From Bremerella sp. P1 (GTDB lineage: Bacteria > Planctomycetota > Planctomycetia > Pirellulales > Pirellulaceae), in assembly GCF_028748185.1 (NCBI RefSeq), contig NZ_CP118164.1, positions 5,109,814-5,173,813 on the forward strand: a stretch of 64,000 bases of DNA, in the 5' to 3' direction. This document shows, one piece after another, positions 55,696 to 64,000 of this stretch (its first letter is position 1; each line of letters starts with the position of its first letter). Both the position numbers and the translations under genes were made by a program. The notes under the pieces are model-generated. The model saw nothing but the letters and a program-made list of their open reading frames with translations. It made no database searches and was not told where the DNA came from.

Positions 55696-56457
55696 TTAAT
55701 GAGACTTGAATCGCTTGCGGTACTGCAGCGGCGTCATACCGGTTGACTGTTTGAACTGCCGAGAAAAGTGGCTCTGGTCGCAGAACCCGCAATGGCTTGC
55801 AATTTGTGCCATCGAGTGTTCATCCGTTTCTAAGAGGTGTCGCGATATGCCGATGCGTACCTCACGGATGTAGCAACTGGGCGTGATACCGAACTGAGCT
55901 GCAAATTCGCGATATAGCTGACTTTCCGATAAGGTCACTTGCTCAGCGAGTTCCGCGACAGAAATTGGATCTTGAAAGTGCATTGCGACAAATTCGACGA
56001 CCTTCATTAGCCGACCATGTTGACTACCTAACTCGATGCTTTGACGGTAAGGTCGCTTAACTCCAGCGATTCCAATGACCCTACGCGTCGCATCGAATAG
56101 AGGCACCTTGTTGCATAGATAGATTTCAGGAACACCCTTAATATTGGGCACAAGCCATATCTGATCAGAGAGAGGTCGTTTGGATTCGATCACTCGACGA
56201 TCTTCGTCGATGTACTGCGCAGCGATGGCAGGTGGAAAGAAGTCGAAATCGGTTCGGCCGATCATCTCTTTGTCGCTCTCGACGCCAACCACGCGACAGA
56301 CAACACGGTTTGCCCGCATGTAGCGTCCTTCCGAGTCTTTCACGTAGTGATAAACCTCGGGCAGAAACTCAAAAAGCTGCAGTAAATCGATCGGGTTGCT
56401 AATCGCCGCGAAGAAGGCTTCCTGCTTCACAGGCTGGGATTGTGGTTGCTTCGCCAT
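55696..56457 (-). CDS. PAS-domain AraC-family regulator
   Basis: From the ATG at 56457 (253 residues; the frame is open to 56514) the N-terminus has a PAS domain (HYVKDSEGRYMRANRVVCRV, GRTDFDFFPPAIAAQYIDED, about 30-140). The C-terminal AraC helix-turn-helix pair (VTLSESQLYREFAAQFGITP, MAQIASHCGFCDQSHFSRQF) ends at about 250. It senses a small ligand or redox state rather than using a cupin. It is divergent from the GlcG-like gene (start 56577) and is a natural regulator of it; the 119-base gap holds the shared promoter region. Confidence 0.85.
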   Translation of the reverse strand: MAKQPQSQPVKQEAFFAAISNPIDLLQLFEFLPEVYHYVKDSEGRYMRANRVVCRVVGVESDKEMIGRTDFDFFPPAIAAQYIDEDRRVIESKRPLSDQIWLVPNIKGVPEIYLCNKVPLFDATRRVIGIAGVKRPYRQSIELGSQHGRLMKVVEFVAMHFQDPISVAELAEQVTLSESQLYREFAAQFGITPSCYIREVRIGISRHLLETDEHSMAQIASHCGFCDQSHFSRQFKQSTGMTPLQYRKRFKSH

Positions 56458-56576
56458 GCGAGGATTATACAAAAAAGTGTTAGGAATAGCCAAGACGCCC
56501 ACAAGGCAATTCACCAGAATAGTAGAGTGGTGAATGAATCATATTCTTAGCAATCGATGAGTTAGAAGAGAGTAGC

Positions 56577-57017
56577 ATGAACACCTCAGAGCAGTCTAAG
56601 TGTCTTTCGTTAGAGGCGGCGCAAGCTATAATCGTCGCGGCCAAGGAGAGAGCGGCTCAGCTTGAAACACAAATGAACATCGCCGTCATTGATCGCGGTA
56701 ACAACCTGAAAGCGTTTCTACGGATGGATGGAGCTTGGTTGGGAAGTATCGATATTGCCATAAGGAAGGCAAAAACAGCGAACTCCTTCGATATGCCGAC
56801 GGGCGCTATTGGGGCACTTTCACAACCAGGTGGACCACTCTTCAGCATCGAGCACTCCAATGATGGACTGATTACTTTTCCCGGGGGGCTGCCCATCTAC
56901 TCAGATGACGGCTCAATCATCGGTGCTATTGGCGTTTCTGGTTCGACCGTCGAGAACGATCACCTCGTTGCCAAGGCAGGGTGCGAGAATTTAGGACCGC
57001 CCCCTGCAACGGCGTGA
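56577..57017 (+). CDS. GlcG/HbpS family protein
   Basis: A 146-residue cytoplasmic protein of the GlcG/HbpS family: [54 protein letters not shown], and [20 protein letters not shown]. Family members bind heme or glycolate-type ligands, but no signal peptide is present and the ligand here cannot be told. Length is normal. The gene is divergent from the PAS-AraC regulator. The tail after [10 protein letters not shown] is followed by an IS remnant only about 30 bases on. Confidence 0.85.
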   Translation: MNTSEQSKCLSLEAAQAIIVAAKERAAQLETQMNIAVIDRGNNLKAFLRMDGAWLGSIDIAIRKAKTANSFDMPTGAIGALSQPGGPLFSIEHSNDGLITFPGGLPIYSDDGSIIGAIGVSGSTVENDHLVAKAGCENLGPPPATA

Positions 57018-57049
57018 TGAGTCGCGATGCAGGAGAAAACGGGGTGGCA

Positions 57050-57342
57050 AACGGCTTCGAGTGAGCGTTCTCTTTCTCCAGGTCCTGCAACCACTTGGCT
57101 TGATCCGTACGAATATCACCATACTTCTTTCGTCCAGTGGTAGTATGTCTGCTCAGTAATACGGATCGCCTTGCAAGCCTGGGCAATCGTCTTGTCCTGA
57201 GAAAGTAGTACCTCCGCGAAGCGGAGGTACTGGATGATCTGTTCAGGCGTGAATTGTATCCGAGGCATGAGAATTCTCCCTTCAAATGAGCATGCATTCA
57301 GCAAAAACTAATTTGCCGAATGGACGCGGTTGAAGGGGGCAG
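57050..57342 (-). pseudogene. degenerate IS3-family element: orfA and left end
   Basis: On the minus strand, a frame from the ATG at 57268 gives MPRIQFTPEQIIQYLRFAEV and IAQACKAIRITEQTYYHW, close to OrfA of the intact copies. A frameshift near 57125 moves the reading to KYGDIRTDQAKWLQDLEKEN. The left end (CCGAATGGACGCGGTTGAAGG, 57315-57335) is present, but the final bases of the inverted repeat are replaced by CGACGG at 57343. OrfB is missing. Confidence 0.8.
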
Positions 57343-57344
57343 CG

Positions 57345-57590
57345 ACGGCGGTCGACTCTGTGTGGTTCCTGCATTAACTTCACGAAGAACCGGAGCGTCC
57401 GCTGATTGTGGGCTGGTACCGTTTGACGGCCCACCGCAAAGCGGCCCGCGTGCTCAAGGCACTGAACGCGCGATGGGCCAAGGTCGAATGGTTTCCGCCC
57501 TACTGACCTCAGTCGAAACCGGTGGAACGCGTTTGGTCAACGGCGAAGTGGGGCCGACTACGCAACTAGCCGAGGGCCGGCATACGCTGG
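57345..57590 (+). pseudogene. C-terminal fragment of an IS630-family transposase
   Basis: The frame reads VDSVWFLH, stop, LHEEPERPLIVGWYRLTAHR and KAARVLKALNARWAKVEWFP, then a stop in place of the alanine of the PPYAPELNPVE motif, and VERVWSTAKWGRLRN. This is the DDE end of IS630-family transposases. Three in-frame stops and the lack of an N-terminus show that it is dead. It is fused directly to the IS3 remnant. The stretch 57591-57990 holds nothing recognised. Confidence 0.7.
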
Positions 57591-57990
57591 AGAGCGGCGT
57601 CCTGGATGAACAAGTCCGGCAATCGCACAATAATTGCTTAGTGCAAATTCACTTTCGACATGCGGGACTTGCGTGATATTGCGTACGACGTGATCAATAA
57701 AGGGGTAATGAAGTGAATCTAGCCCGCATGATGCTCTAGGGAATACCTGACCTACAAAGCTATCATGCAATAGCCGATCGATCGGCTGAGGTGTTCTTGC
57801 AATAGCCAATGAGCATGTTGGCCCGCCAAGCTACTTCCTGCTCTGCCAGTCCCAGTTTGACCATCAGGCAGGCCACATGAACAAGTCACGAGCAACGCGA
57901 AACTTTAGAGAATAAATGCCTCGTAAAGGCACTTGCGTATTTGCGATTGAAAGTCGGTCGTTTTCTGACTCCCGGTCGATCATGTATTAA

Positions 57991-59526
57991 CTAGATCAGT
58001 ACTTCATGTACAGGGTGATGTTCTTCTACTCCGGTCAACTTCAGGTCTAGTCCCTGATACATCACCGACAAGCGGCGATGATCAATACCTAGGCAATGCA
58101 GGATGGTCGCATGAAGGTCATGCACATGTACGGGGTTCTCGACGATGTTATAGCTGAAATCGTCTGTTTGGCCGTAGACTGTGCCAGGTTTGACACCTCC
58201 GCCAGCCAGCCAAACGCTAAAGCAACGCGGATGGTGATCTCGTCCGTAATTAGTATCCGTTAGTTGTCCCTGTGAATATACCGTGCGTCCAAACTCTCCT
58301 CCCCAGACCACAAGAGTGTCTTCAAGTAACCCTCTCTGCTTCAGATCGTGAATCAATGCGGCTGAGGCCTGATCTGTATCACGGCATTGCTTAGAAAGAT
58401 GGTCAGGCAAGTTGTCATGCTGGTCCCACCCAATGTGAAAAAGCTGAATAAACCGTACATCCTTTTCGATAAGCCGGCGCGCTAACAGGCAATTTCGAGC
58501 ATAAGTTCCAGGTTGATGTACATCGGGGCCATACATTTCCAATACGTGCTTCGGTTCGTTTGAAATATCCGTTAGTTCTGGCACGGTTGTTTGCATGCGA
58601 AATGCCAATTCGTACTGCTCGATACGAGTGAGAGTCTCCGGATCGTGAGTTACCGCATGCTTCTCCAGATTCAAAGCTCGAATGTCATCGAGCATCTGAC
58701 GCCTGGCTTTCGAACCGCAGCCAGCTGGGTTCGTCAGGTAAAGGACAGGCTGGTTTCCACTGCGAAGTTTGACACCCTGGTATCGCGATGGAAGCACACC
58801 GCTTCCCCATAGTCGATCATAGAGAGGTTGGCCAGCAGCACGGCCGGTTCCTCGTGAGTTTAGTACGATGTACGTTGGGAGGTCTCGATTCATCGTTCCA
58901 AGGCCATACGAAACCCACGCCCCGATACTGGGGCGGCCAGCAAGCTGGGAACCTGTCTGAAAGAATGTGATTGCGGGATCATGGTTAATGGCCTCGGTGT
59001 ACATTGATCGAATGACAGTTAAGTCATCAATCACGTTTGCTGTGTGCGGCAACAAATCACTCACCCATGTTCCACTCTGTCCATACTGGGAGAACTTGAA
59101 GATGGATGGCGCAATTGGTAGTTTCTTCTGGCCTGCGGTCATTCCGGTAAGACGTTGTCCCATCCGAATGGAATCGGGCAATTCTTGTTTTTTCATTTCC
59201 TGGAGTCGAGGCTTGTGGTCGAATAATTCGATTTGCGACGGAGCACCCGACTGGAATAGATAGATGACTCGCTTTGCCGTTGGTTGATGATGTGGGAGAT
59301 TTGGTAACCCTCCAGTCATGTCTTCGGCAAGCGTTGGTTGTCGCAGACCAGGAGCGAGAGCCTGAAGTGCGATAGCACCTAAGCTTAATCCCGATTGTCG
59401 AATAAAAGCTCGTCGATTTGCCTGAAGGGCATGGTCGATAACATTCACGGCATAATTCCAGGAGGGAAGTTCGGGGTAGTGTGTTAAGGCTGTAAAACCG
59501 TTTTCACTCTTTGCAGATTGTTTCAT
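57991..59526 (-). CDS. DUF1501 family protein with Tat signal
   Basis: A 511-residue protein related to the one at 149-1561 ([21 protein letters not shown], [20 protein letters not shown]). The twin-arginine signal ([20 protein letters not shown]) begins only at about residue 37, so the true start may be the GTG at 59448 rather than the ATG at 59526. The ATG at 59526 overlaps the stop of the PSD1 gene (59504) by 23 bases, so translation is coupled. It is exported folded and acts beside the PSD1 protein; substrate unknown. Confidence 0.9.
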   Translation of the reverse strand: MKQSAKSENGFTALTHYPELPSWNYAVNVIDHALQANRRAFIRQSGLSLGAIALQALAPGLRQPTLAEDMTGGLPNLPHHQPTAKRVIYLFQSGAPSQIELFDHKPRLQEMKKQELPDSIRMGQRLTGMTAGQKKLPIAPSIFKFSQYGQSGTWVSDLLPHTANVIDDLTVIRSMYTEAINHDPAITFFQTGSQLAGRPSIGAWVSYGLGTMNRDLPTYIVLNSRGTGRAAGQPLYDRLWGSGVLPSRYQGVKLRSGNQPVLYLTNPAGCGSKARRQMLDDIRALNLEKHAVTHDPETLTRIEQYELAFRMQTTVPELTDISNEPKHVLEMYGPDVHQPGTYARNCLLARRLIEKDVRFIQLFHIGWDQHDNLPDHLSKQCRDTDQASAALIHDLKQRGLLEDTLVVWGGEFGRTVYSQGQLTDTNYGRDHHPRCFSVWLAGGGVKPGTVYGQTDDFSYNIVENPVHVHDLHATILHCLGIDHRRLSVMYQGLDLKLTGVEEHHPVHEVLI

Positions 59527-62500
59527 CCAAATTTAGAATCGTACTTGCTGACATAGCCATGGCGGCAAGCGTTACGTCATCTATTAAAGATGAGGGTTTA
59601 GATGCGCCTACACGAATAAAAGCTTTGGCTGCAGGTAGGTCATCTTGGAAGAGTCTAATGTAGCGGTCGTGTGCGGACACAAGCTGTAGCAGTTCTTTCT
59701 GTGTTGGGATTCGACCTGTTGCTGCCCGAAAACCAAACCGCAGTTGACCAGTGACATCATCTCCCCCCTCACGAATCATCCTCGTCGCGAGCACACGGGC
59801 AGCTTCCACATAGGTCGTGTCATTGAGTAAAGCCAAAGCCTGGAGTGGGGTATTGGTGCGAGCACGATCCACGACGCATATTTCCCAGCTTGGAGCGTCA
59901 AATGTACTGGTTGTTGCGTGGGGGACGCTACGCTTGCGATATGTGTATAGGCTACGACGGTAAAGGTCGTCACCAGAACCTTGCACATAGGGACCGTCAT
60001 TAGCCCCACCGGCTAACTCCTGCCACAGGCCATCCGGTTGGTACGGTTTAACGGATGCACCGCCGATTTTACGTGATAAGAGTCCACTAACCGCGAGGGC
60101 GTTGTTCCTAATGAACTCCGCCTGAAGCCGATAACGAGGGGCTCGCGAAAGCAGGCGGTTTTCGGGATCACGTAACGCCAACTCTGGTGATAAATTAGAA
60201 GACTGTCGATAAGTTGCACTCATGACAATCTTTTTCTGGATTGCCTTTACATCCCAATCCGAATGCACGAATTCCGTCGCGAGCCAATCAAGCAGTTCCG
60301 GATGCGTAGGCGGGGCACCCTGGAAGCCAAAATTATCTGAGGTGCGGACAATTCCACTTCCAAACAACTGCTGCCAAATTCGATTGACGGCTACCCTCGA
60401 TGTAAGAGGGTTTGCTGGATCGGCAATCCAGTGAGCAAGGGCCAGGCGATTCGGTACAACATCTTCTGGAAGTGGTGGTAGAAATGCCGGTACGGAAGGG
60501 CTTAGGGGCGAACTGCGATCGGGGGCGTCGTACTGTCCTCTTTTCAGGAGATAGGTCGGGCGTGGCGTAGGTAACTCTTCAAGTACCATAACGGTGGATA
60601 TGGGCGTTTCTTTTAGGTATTCCTTCTTTTGCGAGATAAGTGACGCCAACTCTTCTCGGCCCAGCCCGATCTCGTTATCACGGGCATTGAAGATGTGGCG
60701 AAGAGCCTTTCTTGTGTTGGTTGGTATTTCTTCCTGTGCATCAAGATTCGAAGCAAGTGTTGCATCGATAATTTCTCGAACATCGGATTCTTGAAGTGGC
60801 CGATCAAAGATTTGCAATTGCCTCAGGTGGCCTCGTACAAACGCTGAGTTGGACCTTGACCCCAGTCTAAATTGTTGTCCGGTCTTGATGCTTCCGGTTA
60901 GTCGGTCAACGTCTATAGTTGCAGGAATGGCCTTGCCATCAAAAAAGATCTTTAGCCCGTTCGCTTGGCTGGATCCATCATACGTAACGCATACATGATT
61001 CCATTCACGAAGTCGCAATGCTTGATTGGTTGTGACTTTGATTGCATTTCCATCCCATTGATGGATGAGATGGACTGAAATTCGTCCATCTTCATGCATC
61101 AATGCGTCTAGGCCGCGAAATGCCGCCCCATCGTCCATTTTGCTCCATAGGGCTCCTAGACGTGCTTCAGGGCGAATCCAAAGAGAAATCGAAAACGAAG
61201 AGTCCCGATCAAAGTCATCTAGGTCGCGAAGTTCGACGTAGGTATTGGAATCTCCGGGTAATTCGAGAGCATTCCAAAGTAAACCGGGCGTCCATTTTGA
61301 CGGCTCGGTGCTCATCCTCGCATGAAAAGCGGCGTCCTTCCCTTCCGCCCTCACTTCCAAACTGCCATTCAATGGCATTTCAAGTACAGAGGCTATTGCG
61401 AAGTCGTTTTTCGGTGGATCTTGAAGGCTTTCTAGCCATAAAATGAAGTCCTTGGAAGATTGGTTTTCCTCCATGTTTTTCAGGCGGAGGCGTGCTTCTG
61501 AAATTCTGGCATCGAACTCGGTCAGTTCAGGCCGTGCTGTCTCCACTTGTGGGCCGGCGTTTCCCCTCTTCTCGCTATAGAAGCCTTCATCTGCTGTGCT
61601 ATTGAAAAAGGCATAGAACTCATAGAACTCTTTCTGAGTGATTGGATCGTATTTGTGGTCGTGGCACCGCGCGCACCCCATCGTCAGGCCCAAAAAGACG
61701 ACAGAGGCAGTCTCAACACGGTCGATGACATTTTCGACATGCCACTCCTCAGCAATTGAGCCCGCCTCTGTAACGGTGCGATTATTACGGCAGAACCCGG
61801 TTGCTATGCGTTGAGACTGCGAAGCATTAGGCAATAGATCGCCTGCGATTTGCTCGATAATGAATTGATCATACGGCTTGTTGCTGTTGAACGAATCGAT
61901 TACCCAATCGCGCCATGGCCACATGATGCGATAGAAGTCATTTTGATAGCCATTCGTGTCCGCGTACCGCGCACCGTCAAGCCAGGTTACTGCCATTCGT
62001 TCTCCGTAGTGCGGTGATTGCAGCAACCGATCTACGAGCTTTTCGTAAGCATTATCTGATGTGTCGTTAACAAACTCATCAATTTCTGACAGGCTGGGTG
62101 GCAATCCGATCAGGTCAAACGAAAGCCGACGGATCAATGTTTCTCGTGACGCTTCTTGCGATGGTTGTAATCCCGCAGCTTCGAGTTTATCGAGGACGAA
62201 GTGGTCGATCTCGTTACGAATCCATTTCGGATTGGTGCTTTCTGGGGGCGTTTGTTTCGTCGGAGGGACATAGGCCCAGTGTTCTTGCCATGTTGCTCCA
62301 GACTTGATCCATTGACGCAAGAGCGAGATTTCGTCATTCGAAAGTGTCTTTCCCGAGTCGAGCGGCGGCATGATGGAGGATTCATCGCTGGTTGTTATTC
62401 TGCGCATCAGTTCGCTAGAATCCGGATCTCCGGCAACGATTGGACGCTCACCTGAATCTGCGACACCAACTGCACTCTCTCTTTGGTCAAGTCGGAATCC

Positions 62501-62662
62501 ACCTTCACGATGATTGGCATCCGGGCCGTGACAGGCGAGGCAGCGGTCACTGAGGATAGGGCGGATATCACGATTGAAATCGATTTCGTCTGCGATACTT
62601 GCCTGGGCTATCAGCAAGATTAGAGCAATTGTGAGGCGTACATGGAGTGGGTGTGTGGCCAT
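59504..62662 (-). CDS. PSD1 protein: cytochrome c-like, DUF1549, LamG-like, DUF1553
   Basis: A 1052-residue protein with a signal peptide ([20 protein letters not shown]), a PSCyt1 heme domain with CLACHG (Cys41, His45), a DUF1549 domain at about 150-350, and a LamG/concanavalin-like insert at about 440-600 ([32 protein letters not shown]). The DUF1553 (PSD1) domain follows at about 720-1000 ([40 protein letters not shown]). The LamG-like insert is found in only part of the family and suggests sugar binding. It forms an operon with the DUF1501 gene. The function is unknown; a role in surface polysaccharide breakdown is inferred. Confidence 0.9.
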   Translation of the reverse strand: MATHPLHVRLTIALILLIAQASIADEIDFNRDIRPILSDRCLACHGPDANHREGGFRLDQRESAVGVADSGERPIVAGDPDSSELMRRITTSDESSIMPPLDSGKTLSNDEISLLRQWIKSGATWQEHWAYVPPTKQTPPESTNPKWIRNEIDHFVLDKLEAAGLQPSQEASRETLIRRLSFDLIGLPPSLSEIDEFVNDTSDNAYEKLVDRLLQSPHYGERMAVTWLDGARYADTNGYQNDFYRIMWPWRDWVIDSFNSNKPYDQFIIEQIAGDLLPNASQSQRIATGFCRNNRTVTEAGSIAEEWHVENVIDRVETASVVFLGLTMGCARCHDHKYDPITQKEFYEFYAFFNSTADEGFYSEKRGNAGPQVETARPELTEFDARISEARLRLKNMEENQSSKDFILWLESLQDPPKNDFAIASVLEMPLNGSLEVRAEGKDAAFHARMSTEPSKWTPGLLWNALELPGDSNTYVELRDLDDFDRDSSFSISLWIRPEARLGALWSKMDDGAAFRGLDALMHEDGRISVHLIHQWDGNAIKVTTNQALRLREWNHVCVTYDGSSQANGLKIFFDGKAIPATIDVDRLTGSIKTGQQFRLGSRSNSAFVRGHLRQLQIFDRPLQESDVREIIDATLASNLDAQEEIPTNTRKALRHIFNARDNEIGLGREELASLISQKKEYLKETPISTVMVLEELPTPRPTYLLKRGQYDAPDRSSPLSPSVPAFLPPLPEDVVPNRLALAHWIADPANPLTSRVAVNRIWQQLFGSGIVRTSDNFGFQGAPPTHPELLDWLATEFVHSDWDVKAIQKKIVMSATYRQSSNLSPELALRDPENRLLSRAPRYRLQAEFIRNNALAVSGLLSRKIGGASVKPYQPDGLWQELAGGANDGPYVQGSGDDLYRRSLYTYRKRSVPHATTSTFDAPSWEICVVDRARTNTPLQALALLNDTTYVEAARVLATRMIREGGDDVTGQLRFGFRAATGRIPTQKELLQLVSAHDRYIRLFQDDLPAAKAFIRVGASKPSSLIDDVTLAAMAMSASTILNLDETICKE

Positions 62663-62834
62663 ATATGTTCTTGACTACTTTGAGGAGGCTAGGAGGCGAT
62701 TCAGAATGCAACGCGGGCATGTAAGCGGACAATTCTCAATCCGAAAATCAACAAGCAGATGCCTTTGCCTGTTTAGGATATTTGACTCTGAGCATTCGAT
62801 GCGGTGGCTAGCCACGTCGGTCAGGCGCCAAACA

Positions 62835-62855
62835 TGCACATGTTGTACATGTGCA
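62835..62855. promoter_or_regulatory. perfect palindrome upstream of PSD1
   Basis: TGCACATGT (62835-62843), TGT, ACATGTGCA (62847-62855) is an inverted repeat of operator type, about 175-190 bases upstream of the PSD1 start at 62662. Confidence 0.4.
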
Positions 62856-62884
62856 CCAACAAAAACGATAATGCTGTGAAACAG

Positions 62885-62924
62885 CCCTGGGGCATCGTTC
62901 TGCTAGTTTGCCGATGCCCCAGGG
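62885..62924. terminator. perfect 13-bp stem-loop between PSD1 and the lipoprotein
   Basis: CCCTGGGGCATCG (62885-62897) and CGATGCCCCAGGG (62912-62924) around a 14-base loop. It lies about 140 bases after the stop of the minus-strand lipoprotein gene and probably ends its transcript, although no U-tract follows on either strand. The rest of 62663-63064 has no gene. Confidence 0.55.
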
Positions 62925-63064
62925 ACCATATTACCGCACAAAGTTTCCTGATTTCGATTATCGTTGGGGGCAGGGGGGCTTCGTGAGTTAGTCATGCCGT
63001 TGGAAAATGGTGACGGTATGCACATGAAAGTGGTTCATGGAATAGTAAGCAGATATTGTTATCA

Positions 63065-63532
63065 CTAGTCGGTAATGTTAATGGTCATATGAGATGGAGG
63101 GCTGTCAGTTATATCTGTTCTGATGCCAGAAAGATTGGGGTCCGCGTATTTCTTAGGAAGCAGATTCTTGGGTGCCCCAAGTTTCGAGTAGGCTGCTTGC
63201 ATCTCGTGTGGCGTAAGCTCTTTCTCGGCAACTTTCCGGACTTCCAATTTGCTAACAGTGACGGTGTAGTTTCCAGGCAACGCCCCTTGAACTTGATGTT
63301 GTGGACTAAGGTACGTGAAAATCGTGAATTGTCCTTCAGCGTCTGTTAGTCCACTACCGGAACGTCCGTCTGCGCTGGATGGAATTAGCACCACTAAGGC
63401 ATCTTCAACCGGCTTCCCGTTGTAGATCACCTCGCCTGAAACCGGATACGTCTTTGGGAGGCCGTGTTCTGAGCATCCTGATAGGAACAATAATGAAAAT
63501 ACAATTATGACAAGCAAAGTTCGATGGCACAT
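63065..63532 (-). CDS. small lipoprotein beside DUF1559
   Basis: A 155-residue product with a lipoprotein signal (LLVIIVFSLLFLSGC) and a regulatory-like beta domain (YPVSGEVIYNGKPVEDALVV, SGLTDAEGQFTIFTY). The middle ELTPHEMQAAYSKLGAPKNL and the tail SGIRTDITDSPPSHMTINIT are specific to this copy. It lies downstream of the DUF1559 gene that runs off the right edge, so this is the fourth DUF1559-lipoprotein pair of the window. Confidence 0.8.
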   Translation of the reverse strand: MCHRTLLVIIVFSLLFLSGCSEHGLPKTYPVSGEVIYNGKPVEDALVVLIPSSADGRSGSGLTDAEGQFTIFTYLSPQHQVQGALPGNYTVTVSKLEVRKVAEKELTPHEMQAAYSKLGAPKNLLPKKYADPNLSGIRTDITDSPPSHMTINITD

Positions 63533-63647
63533 TTGTCATGTGCTCCTTCTGCAGGAGATTAGATAGATCGAGTATTGATTGAGCTGGCCAGATCATGCTC
63601 TGCTTGCTACCTCTTTGCCAACTGCAATCTGCAGAATGTCTTTGTCG

Positions 63648-64000
63648 TTAGTATTCGCCGATGACGCCACCGTCTGATTTGTCGCCGAGGCGAGCATAGG
63701 TCAAGCGGTCTAGCGTCTCGCTTAGAAAGTGGACCGACCCATCCCCCATCGCAAATTGGCAGCCGCCTGGATGTGCTGACTTAAACCCGAATGTAGCGTT
63801 CCAGTTACTACTATTGTTGGAGAAGCAGGTGTGGGAGCCATAACGAGGATCGCTGGGGCATGTCGGGAAGTTGATTGGAGCAGTCGTGGCATACCAAAGT
63901 GAGTCTGGCCAGGCCCATCCCCAGGGTGCGAATGTCTGGCAAGTCATCCGAATTTCTCCCATGAGGATAGTATTTGTCAGTCCGTCAGTGAGATCACGGA
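63648..64000 (-). CDS. DUF1559 protein, C-terminal part (runs off the window)
   Basis: The frame continues past the right edge (RDLTDGLTNTILMGEIRMTC) and ends with HPGGCQFAMGDGSVHFLSET and SDGGVIGEY. Only the C-terminal 117 residues are visible. The apparent start at 63962 is an internal methionine. The gene is followed by a 115-base gap and the lipoprotein gene. Confidence 0.9.
   Translation of the reverse strand, partial: RDLTDGLTNTILMGEIRMTCQTFAPWGWAWPDSLWYATTAPINFPTCPSDPRYGSHTCFSNNSSNWNATFGFKSAHPGGCQFAMGDGSVHFLSETLDRLTYARLGDKSDGGVIGEY

Noticed and set aside
1-64000. tRNA, rRNA or CRISPR arrays
   Set aside because: No cloverleaf with a CCA end, rRNA-like stretch or regularly spaced repeat was found by eye; a tRNA target for the recombinase was looked for and not seen.

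Overview
The window looks like a chromosome segment of a planctomycete, most likely a Pirellulaceae-type organism (inferred from gene families, not from a marker gene). The evidence is the density of families typical of that group: two PSD1 (DUF1549/DUF1553) plus DUF1501 pairs, DUF1559 proteins with pilin-like N-termini, small regulatory-domain lipoproteins, DUF1080 proteins, a PVC-type cytochrome c and five sulfatases. No rRNA, tRNA or CRISPR array was seen.

Layout. 1-1.6 kb: end of a PSD1 gene and its DUF1501 partner. 1.9-13.5 kb: an accessory block headed by a large serine recombinase. It holds a 53-aa ORF, a hairpin-rich non-coding stretch ending in a terminator (candidate structured RNA), a secreted protein, a frameshifted GYF-membrane-trypsin gene, two overlapping membrane-protein genes, a DUF1257-DUF2997-AAA ATPase trio (Ycf35/Ycf46-like), a helical protein and two small proteins. 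This block is the best candidate for an undescribed system. 13.8 kb: scar of an insertion sequence.

14-32 kb: two AraC regulators and a long plus-strand L-rhamnose cluster: rhamnose isomerase, NCS1-type transporter with a small membrane protein, secreted DUF1080/propeller/cytochrome c protein, aldehyde dehydrogenase, rhamnulokinase, double-domain class II aldolase, FMN-dependent L-lactate dehydrogenase, sulfatase and DUF5722 protein. Together these would take L-rhamnose through rhamnulose-1-phosphate to DHAP and L-lactaldehyde, then lactate and pyruvate, without microcompartment genes in view.

32.3-55.4 kb: two apparently identical 1283-bp IS3-family copies in the same orientation bracket about 20.5 kb of minus-strand genes: a histidine kinase truncated by the first copy, three lipoprotein/DUF1559 sets, four sulfatases, a DUF1080-alpha-L-rhamnosidase (GH78) fusion and a nucleoside-hydrolase-like secreted protein. 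The GH78 enzyme and the sulfatases suggest that a sulfated, rhamnose-containing polysaccharide feeds the rhamnose pathway.

55.4-57.6 kb: transposase debris (IS5, IS3 and IS630 types) around a PAS-AraC regulator and a GlcG/HbpS-like gene. 58-64 kb: a second PSD1-DUF1501 pair, a lipoprotein and the end of a fourth DUF1559 gene.
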